A stretch of DNA of 64,000 nucleotides from Tuctoria greenei. Lineage: Eukaryota > Streptophyta > Magnoliopsida > Poales > Poaceae. A program made the translations under genes and the position numbers. Where the stretch lies: assembly GCA_036927565.1 (NCBI GenBank), contig JAYESD010000012.1, positions 930,001 to 994,000 on the forward strand, in the 5' to 3' direction. Shown one piece after another: positions 57,490 through 64,000 of this stretch (the stretch's first letter is position 1; the number at the start of each line of letters is the position of its first letter). Under the pieces are notes generated by a model that saw only the letters and a list, made by a program, of their open reading frames with translations, made no database searches and was not told where the DNA came from.

Positions 57490-58312
57490 AGCATCATTTT
57501 ATAACAAATTTACAATATTAACTCTTCAATTTTTATGGTCAAACTAAACTCCCTATCGTCAACCTGTGGACGACTTGCCACGTGGCATCACGTGGCGTTT
57601 CAAAAATTCTTATTTTTATTCACTTTTAGGCACCTATTTTAGAATAGTTAGAGACATATTTTGAAAATGTTGTTAGTTACGAAATTGTAGTAGACAATAT
57701 GTACTACATATTATTCAATAATAATATTTCCAAAATATGTCTCTAGGTATTTCAAAATAGCCGTTCAAAATTGAATAAAACTCAGCAAAATTGGACTCTA
57801 GAGGCAAATTTGCTGAGTTCAGTCACTTTTTGACGACTATTTTAAAATAACTAGATATATATTTTTGAATTTATAATATTGGATAACTGTAACCACAATC
57901 TTTACTACATTTTATTCAATAACAACATTTCAAAATGTGTCTCTAGTTATTTTTAAAATAGGTGTCAAAAAGTGAATGCAATTAAGAAAATTCGGGCCGC
58001 ATAGCCAAATTTGCTGAGTTTAGTCACTTTTGAACAGTTATTTTAAAATACTTATAGACATATTTTAAAAATGTTGTTACTAAATAAAATGTAGTAAAAA
58101 TTGTTATTTACAGTTACTCCAGTATCAACATTTCCTAAATATATATCTATGTATTTTAAAAAGACCATCAAAATGTGACTAAACTCAGCAAATTTGCCTC
58201 GACAACGCAAATTTGCTGAGTTTTATTCACTTTTGGACGGCTATTTCGAAATATCTATAGACTTATTTTGGAAATGTTGTTATTTAAGAAATTATATTAG
58301 ACATTGTCTAAA
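57490..58312. repeat. AT-rich direct and inverted repeats
   Basis: Blocks of roughly 200 bp repeat the pattern AAATTTGCTGAGTT, then CACTTTTxGACxxCTATTTTAAAATA, then GACATATTTTGAAAATGTTG, in alternating orientation. Related sequence recurs at 62560-62820. No coding potential. Confidence 0.7.
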
Positions 58313-59722
58313 GTATAAAATCAAAAATTACCCCGGAAGGCTTCCGCACCAGTTCGCACGGAACCTCTTATCCGGACGCTCCGGACTGGCCCTAGCCGAC
58401 ACTGGCTTGGTAGTCTCGGAGGGCCCCCCCGGAGCTTGCTGTTGATGTCTGCGTTGCTCTCGTCGAGGCCCCCCTCGACCGGGAAGGACCTCCGGACCCT
58501 GAGCCCTCAGCTGGCCCTGGAACCGGAGTCACCTGGCCGGAGCTAGCACCCTGAGAAGAAACCGCTACTGGAGTAGACGCCGCCGTCGTAGACCTCCCCC
58601 TCCGGGGAGAAGGAGACACCATGGAAGAAGAATGTGTGGCCCTTCTGTCGGCATGCTTCCTCTTACGACTCGAAGGCTCGGCCAGTTCCTTGCCCTTGTC
58701 GACGACTTCAATTCAGGTCCTAGGGGCGGGAATGGAGCCACCTTCCAAAGCTTCGGAGATCGCCAACCCGGTGGTCGAGCGCCTCTCAACGACACCAAGG
58801 TCGTCAAGCACCGGCATCGTCCGCTGGAGCTCCCTACTGAATGTTGCCTCCATGTTCAGTGGGAGGAAAGTTGGCGGCAGAGCCAAGTCGTCGCCCTCGA
58901 CGTCAATGCCGTGCTGGAATTTCTTCAGGTGGAACTCCAAATTTGCACCCTCCATGTTGGACTTCAAACCGGTCTCAATTCGGTCATCGTACAACATATT
59001 GTTGAGGGCCCAAGCCAACTTATCCCTCCTCTTCAACGGAGCCCACCTGTTGGTCAGGAAGTTGCAAAACACCGCCTGTGGAGTCACCCCTCCTTCCACA
59101 CATAGGCGAATTCTGGTCAAAGTAGGATCGAAGGCAGCCGACAGCATCGGAGTTTCACTCCAAACTGCAGTATCGATGTTGGGGAGGCCTTCCGGTAGCT
59201 CCAGCTTCTCGTGCTCCTCCACCCTGATTACAATCCAATCCTTTTTCCAGTCGTCCCACTTCCCAGAAGAGAACGACCGCAAGTACTTGTACGAGCACTT
59301 CTTGCGCTTCATAAAATGGTAGAAGCCAAGGTACTCGTCGCTCCGACATGTGGTTTGGACAGTGAAGAAGGTGCGGAAGAGCTCAATGCAGGGGGAAGAC
59401 CCACCCACATCTCGCAGAAGTGGAAAAATATGGACACCAGCAGAATGGAGTGGGGGCCAAGGTGGTAAAGCTGCAGACCATAGAAGTCTAGGAGCATCAA
59501 GAAGAAGGAGGAGAAAGGTGGGATCAGTCCCACCATAGCGTACGCGGAGAAGTACACCATGTCGCCGGCGTGTTCCTTCTCGAATGGAAGCTTGTCGGCG
59601 CGGACCAAATGGTTGAAGAAGTCAGGGGACCATCCCATGAGGGCTCGGACCTTCTTCAAAGCGTCATCAGACTTCAGTCGGCTCTGGCGGAGACCCAACT
59701 CCATCGCGGCACGGCGAGGCAA
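58313..59722 (-). pseudogene. Antisense gene of Gypsy copy 3, exon 1
   Basis: Homologous to exon 1 at 39219-37751: VRALMGWSPDFFNHLVRADK, FYGLQLYHLGPHSILLVSIF, FLTNRWAPLKRRDKLAWALN. The splice donor GGGGTAATTTTT is kept at about 58334. The frame changes at about 59390, at the very position where copy 2 also changes (about 38885). A further frame change lies near 58710, before the Ser/Pro-rich tail. Exon 2 (coiled coil) is absent because the element is truncated there. Confidence 0.75.
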
Positions 59723-60242
59723 GAGAGGAAAGGCAAGCGAAAGTTTGGAAGGTTTGAGCGCAAGATCGATTGAAAGGCGTAAAGAACCCCAAACGGTGTG
59801 TGCTTTCTTTCTTAAGTAAGCCCCCGCAACGCCTGGATAGAAACCGCAGACGAGCCGAAGATACCAGTTAAAAATTTCATCCCGCCAATGACAAGGGGGC
59901 CCAGGGCCACCCCGACGATCAAGTTGAGGTTCTTACCCAGGCGAACGGTTGTCATCATGAAAGGCGGAAAACCCGAAGGCGGCGGCCTGACAAGGTGCGG
60001 AGAACCGATACAATTTTTGTATTGGGAACCGGCGACCTTCAATTGCGTGAGATCCGCACGCTGAGATCTCACCTTCCGCCTCCGAGATACGCCACACGGC
60101 GGAAGTTTTAACTGTGAACTACCGCCAACGGCACAACCAAAGACCCTTAAAGACACGGCTCAGAAACCGAAGAATGGACCCACCTCCGGCGATATGACCT
60201 CATCCAAAAAGGTCTCTTCCGGAGGTGAGTCCAGGGGGCCAC

Positions 60243-61107
60243 TGTCGGTACCCTCCGTACCGGATACCCCTTGGGATTGCAAAGATCACAAGTAAACTCC
60301 ATCTACCAGATTTGAAGACCTCCGAAGGCCTCACATGTTAGGCGTAACCGGACCCGCTTTCCTGACATGGTTAGTCTCAGGGTCGCCACATGTATCATAA
60401 TACCGGAGCTATCACCCACACATGGGAAGCTCCGGTCGGTATACCAATATGGCACCCCGGACCTAACCCCAAACAGGGGGAAGCTCCAGTATTGACACGT
60501 GTCCAGTAGCACCGGACCTACTCGTCCACACTGATAAGCTCCGGTGCTGCCACGTGGCGACCGCTGGACCTTCAACTTCAACAATCAGGCTGGTGGACCA
60601 CTCAACGGCTCCGGACCTTCAAGGAGCAATCAAAGACTTCAAGACCTGATTAAGTGTCATTAATATCATATTAATGACATACAATCGGATGGCTCTTAAT
60701 ACTGGTAACGTCACTGTTAAAGCCCGTTACTAGGCTATTAAGGATAATTAACCCCATTTATTGTGTATCAAGCATGTGTAATCGCCTGGGCCACCTGTCG
60801 AGCGAGGCTAACATTGTAACGACCAGTCCTTGTACTATAAAAGGACTGGTCAACGATACACAAGGGACGGTTCCAAACCACTACTGAACACACTGAGCTA
60901 GACGAGCTTCTTCTAGACTCACAAGCTTAATACATCACCAACACACCCCGTGGAGTAGGGTATTACGCTCAGGCGGCCAGAACCACGTAAATCTCTGTGT
61001 ACACGTGTCTTTCACCTTCTTGAATCTCTGCGCACCCATTACCGTACTACAACTCCTCGATCTACCAAAAGTAGTGTCGGGAGATCTGCCGGATCCAAAC
61101 ACCGACA
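60243..61107 (+). repeat. 3' LTR of Gypsy copy 3
   Basis: 865 bp, from TGTCGGTACCC to AACACCGACA; TATA box TATAAAAGG at 60836-60844. It is diverged from but collinear with the LTRs of copies 1 and 2. Preceded by the purine tract GTCCAGGGGGCCAC. Confidence 0.9.
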
Positions 61108-61541
61108 GAGGCGATGCAGCCCACGCAGGATGTGACGCCCGCACCTGTGCCTCGGGCTAGAGACTCTTTAGACCCATTGTCCTACGATGCTGACCACGTT
61201 CGAGCAGGACGGAGGGGACGTAGCAAGCGCAGTAGGCGCTGATGTTGCACTTTATATAGTCTTTCATATTTCCTTTGTACTTGGATGTGACTCTAAATGC
61301 TATTTTATTTATGTCTATTATGGTACATTTATTTCGATACTCGTCTACGAAATTTATACTACTGAATCTTATATTTTTATCCATATTGAACACGAGCCGT
61401 TCATACTGTGGACGAGTCGTCCACAAGGTGGACGACTCATCCACAATGTGGACGATTACATGTCTCTATCGTCTATATAAGAGTGACTCCGCATCGTCAC
61501 TACAATGCCATCATCACACTCATTCCATACATCGTCTTACC
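61108..61541. other. Upstream region of the GRF-like gene
   Basis: No gene. At 61394-61460 the words GTGGACGA and TCGTCCAC alternate and can form small hairpins. Related hairpins recur at 62845-63055. Confidence 0.5.
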
Positions 61542-62227
61542 ATGGACGGACCTTACTCGCCACCAAACAACAAAGAGAGAGTCGACATCCCCGAGGGATT
61601 ACAACCGCTAATGTGTCTATGCGGCACTGATTTTCGGTTTGTTAAAGATCTTAGGATGAGTGACACTTATGGTTTGAGACTCTGGATGTGTAATAACTAT
61701 GAGTATGATCCTCCTCGTAGGACGTGTCCATTTTTCCCAATGACAGAACTCAGGTAAAATACTTACAACCCTTATTCGTACCATTTCATATTTACATTTT
61801 CATTCTACTATTTATAATGACACATTTGTAATCACGCAGTCTCCACCGCCTCTTTGCGAGTTCGTACAATATGTCGACCACGAACAAACACCAGAACATA
61901 TCGAGTATGTGTATAGCACGCGTAGATCTGCTATCAGAAACTTCCTCTATCAAATGGAGTGAGAAGAAAGAGTTGAGAGGGACAGGAGAGAGAGATGAAC
62001 AGGAAGAGCAGCATCGCAAGCGTCAAGAAGAGCGTCACCAAAAGGAGGAAGAGTATCGTCGCAAGTGTCAAGAGGAGGAACTTATGGCACGGCGGGCAAG
62101 AGAGGATGAGAGGAAACACATGCGTGAAAGAGCACGTCGCGTAAGAGAAGCCGTATCGGATGCATTTTGGAAGGGAAATATCCCTGTTGCACTCAATAAA
62201 ATCTATATGAAATATGTTCGGCGTTAA
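61542..62227 (+). pseudogene. GRF-like zinc-finger/coiled-coil protein gene, probably decayed
   Basis: Exon 1 (61542-61753) encodes MDGPYSPPNNKERVDIPEGL and a Cys motif (MCLCGTDFRFVKDLR, then MCNNYEYDPPRRTCPF) like GRF-type zinc fingers. A short GT-AG intron (61754-61839) follows. The start of exon 2 reads naturally as PPPLCEFVQYVDHEQTPEHI, but that frame is out of phase with the splice and meets a TGA near 61962. The C-terminal coiled coil (EEQHRKRQEERHQKEEEYRR) is in the spliced frame to the stop at 62225-62227. Two compensating shifts are therefore needed, and I treat it as a decayed transposon-associated gene. Function is unknown. Confidence 0.55.
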
Positions 62228-62844
62228 TTTCAACTAAGGTGTGTTAGGAGTAGGCTGGTGCATGTAGGTTAGATATTATTAGTGCAACATACACACACTA
62301 TTTGTATCGTCATTTTTATTTTCCTGTTCTTAAATATGTGTTATCTGCCTTATGTATCATAGTCGTAGAGAGACAGAGAACAAACACTTATTTTTGAACT
62401 TTGTAATGTATGCAATCGCCGAGTCTTTTAATGAAATGCATCTATAATGTTTGCCTAATATCCCTTTTGTATTATGTTTGTAATTCATATTTCAAAATAA
62501 TATAACAATTCATTCTATGTATGAAATGTTTGTGCAACTCATTGCATGCAATGATAACAATGTACATTACCTTTACTTCTATAACAACATCTTTCAAATA
62601 TGTTCCGAAGTATTTTTAAGTAACTGTCGAAATTTGAATACGATAGAGGCAAAATTACTTAGTTTCAACAATGTGATCCTAGTGTGTTATTCAAATGCAC
62701 ATAATATTTCACTTGTTAAACCAAAGTTTAGATAAGTTATTTTTTCGAAATAACAACAAAGTGTACTATATTTACTTCGATAAAAACATTGTCGAAAATT
62801 GTTTTTAACTATTTCTAAATTGATGACAAAACAGAAAGAACCAA
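62228..62844. other. AT-rich region after the GRF-like gene
   Basis: No gene. 62560-62820 contains sequence related to the AT-rich repeats at 57490-58312. Confidence 0.5.
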
Positions 62845-63055
62845 CAGGCTAGCCGTCCACCTTGTGGACGGCAGGATGACAGGGGTTTGCCGTCCACACC
62901 GTGGACGGCTCTTTGCTAGCGTGGCTGCCACGTCGGCCTGCCGTCCACTGTGTGGACGGCAATGCTGGCGTGGCGTCACGTGGCCCTGTCGTCCATACCG
63001 TGGACGGCTCCCTCGCCAAGTCGACTTGCCGTCCACACTATAGATGGCAGGGATG
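62845..63055. repeat. Cluster of GCCGTCCAC/GTGGACGGC hairpins
   Basis: Five short inverted repeats of the form GCCGTCCAC-N4-GTGGACGGC or close variants, separated by 20-35 bp, some decayed in one arm. Confidence 0.8.
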
Positions 63056-63345
63056 CTAGTTTTGCAAAAAAAAATTTGAACGCTATTAGTATTAAATCAT
63101 AATATAATAACGCTAAAATAAAAAAAAATTCCAGCTCGTCTGTCACAGCCTCACAAGACAGGACCAGACCTCTGCTCAAATTCAGTTCAGCAACACTTTC
63201 TTGAACGGGAAACAGGGTCCAATCCTCTCTTCTGCCGAAATAAGGTCCCTGCTAAACAGCGAGGAAGAAACCTGACGTACGTGTTTCCTTCTATATCTAC
63301 AAGAAACCTGAGACGTGTGACGTCGTGTTCGCCGAGTAGTAGTAA

Positions 63346-63850
63346 TTACAAGTGCGGCGGCCGCGACGTCGCATCGTCGTCGTCGTGGTGGTCTTGTTCC
63401 TTGTGGAGGTGGTGGAGGACGTAGAGGGAGGCCGACGAGAGGAAGATGCAGACGGAGTAGCTGAGGAGGTCGAGCCCCGACGAGATGGCCACCGTCTTGC
63501 TCCTCTCGAACATCTTCACCAGCAGGATCATCACGATGACGTGACCCACCTTCGTCTTCAGCTCGTCCAGGGAGGTGATCTTCATCCACTTCGGCCGTTC
63601 CTGCATATGCGTAAACACCAAAGATATACTGTATTAGTTTCTTCCTCAAAGTTTGATCGGTAGGCAGGCAGTTACTACTCTGGATCTAACACTGACAGTT
63701 ACTGTACCTTCAAAGCGAACATCCCGAACAACGACGATCCCTTGAGTGCTCGATCAGACTCTGAAGGAACATCAGTGGAAGCATTGCTGATGAACAGCCC
63801 GTACAGACCCATTCCAAATATCAGCATCACTGTTCCGGCAAGATACACAT
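63346..63850 (-). CDS. UPF0114-family membrane protein (3' end of gene)
   Basis: Two exons are visible on the minus strand: 63850-63708 and 63600-63346, joined in phase with GT-AG borders. The upstream exon starts at an acceptor (TTTGCAG), so the gene continues beyond the right edge; 63853-64000 is intron. The protein reads LAGTVMLIFGMGLYGLFISN, then ALKGSSLFGMFALKERPKWM, DELKTKVGHVIVMILLVKMF and LLSYSVCIFLSSASLYVLHH. It has about three membrane segments and a His/Asp-rich tail ending at TGA. UPF0114 (YqhA-like) proteins in plants carry a plastid transit peptide; that part is outside the window. The biochemical function is unknown. About 132 residues of a protein of usually 200-300 are seen. 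63133-63345 is the likely 3' UTR. Confidence 0.88.
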
Positions 63851-64000
63851 CTGCAAAGGATCAGATCAGGAATAATGCCATTTTGTTAGCGAGACGCCTG
63901 CAGACGACACAATGGATCGCGTTATTGTCACGAAAATGCCATTTCGTTGCTGCTAACTGACTGAAAATAAATGGATAAATCAACAAGATGAAGAAGAAGA

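Larger units (their letters stand above)
58313..61107 (+). mobile_element. Ty3/Gypsy Tat element, copy 3 (3' end only)
   Basis: It begins at the exon 1/intron border of the antisense gene and runs through a polypurine tract to a complete 3' LTR. It is clearly more diverged from copies 1 and 2 than they are from each other. The 5' LTR, gag and pol are missing. Flanks at 58312 and 61108 show no target duplication that I can see. Confidence 0.85.
57471..63132. mobile_element. Possible TIR element enclosing AT-rich repeats, a Gypsy fragment and a GRF-like gene
   Basis: The ends GGAATTTTTTCACACTTTAGC (57472) and the complement of GCTAAAATAAAAAAAAATTCC (63132) are alike, and the similarity continues weakly for about 60 bp. 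Words around CACGTGG and GTGGACG occur in both subterminal parts, and the AT-rich repeats at 57600-58310 recur at 62560-62820. No target duplication was found. The type of element remains open; MULE-like is one possibility. Confidence 0.45.

Noticed and set aside
61871..62233. Minus-strand frame opposite the GRF-like coiled coil
   Set aside because: Leu/Ser/Phe-rich complement of a Glu/Arg-rich coiled coil with no domain.
63182..63649. 155-codon minus-strand frame over the UPF0114 exon
   Set aside because: Out of frame with the conserved membrane protein; crosses a splice junction.

Overview
This window reads as nuclear DNA of a grass, probably a panicoid relative of sorghum or maize. That rests on the transposon families present and on the intron-rich plant genes; the species cannot be fixed from the sequence alone. 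Only two host genes look intact. One is a complete 22-exon SEC31 gene (COPII coat, minus strand, 56951-48605). The other is the 3' end of a UPF0114-family membrane protein gene (minus strand, 63850-63346). Nearly everything else is transposons, many nested inside one another.

Layout: 1-4110 is the 5' end of a Tat-lineage Ty3/Gypsy element on the minus strand (copy 1). It sits in a CRM-like chromovirus fragment (4116-6295), which is fused to a Tekay/Del-like chromovirus 3' half with a 3 kb LTR (6296-11887). After unassigned DNA, 12453-13200 is one copy of a host-like sequence that recurs at 42299-42909. Between the copies lies a truncated CACTA element (13201-42298). The CACTA holds a second Tat Gypsy element (copy 2, 15621-41059), whose 5' LTR was split by a 12 kb sirevirus-like Copia element (16359-28372, target duplication CTTGT).

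From 43603 to 47980 is a MULE with 160-bp terminal inverted repeats, a perfect 9-bp target duplication and a decayed FAR1-like transposase. SEC31 follows, with a small retroposon in one intron and a MITE upstream. A composite region (57471-63132) contains AT-rich repeats, the 3' end of a third Tat element and a decayed GRF-like zinc-finger gene.

The most interesting signal is in the CACTA 3' part. Pieces of a CLASSY-type SNF2 remodeler gene (the family that recruits Pol IV for siRNA production) are arranged as a nearly spacerless inverted repeat at 41065-41780, with further fragments in opposite orientation on either side. Directly next to it the Gypsy copy 2 ends in a second large palindrome made of two inverted LTRs (39715-41059). 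The LTR promoter at about 40294 points into the CLASSY hairpin. This layout could make double-stranded RNA against a silencing-pathway gene, but that is inference.

Other notable points: an amber codon at the same place between gag-protease and pol in two Tat copies; an antisense, spliced gene in the Tat elements with a shared reading-frame break; a palindrome-built insertion in a Tat RNase H domain; and arrays of the palindrome CGGACTAGTCCG in the Copia LTRs.
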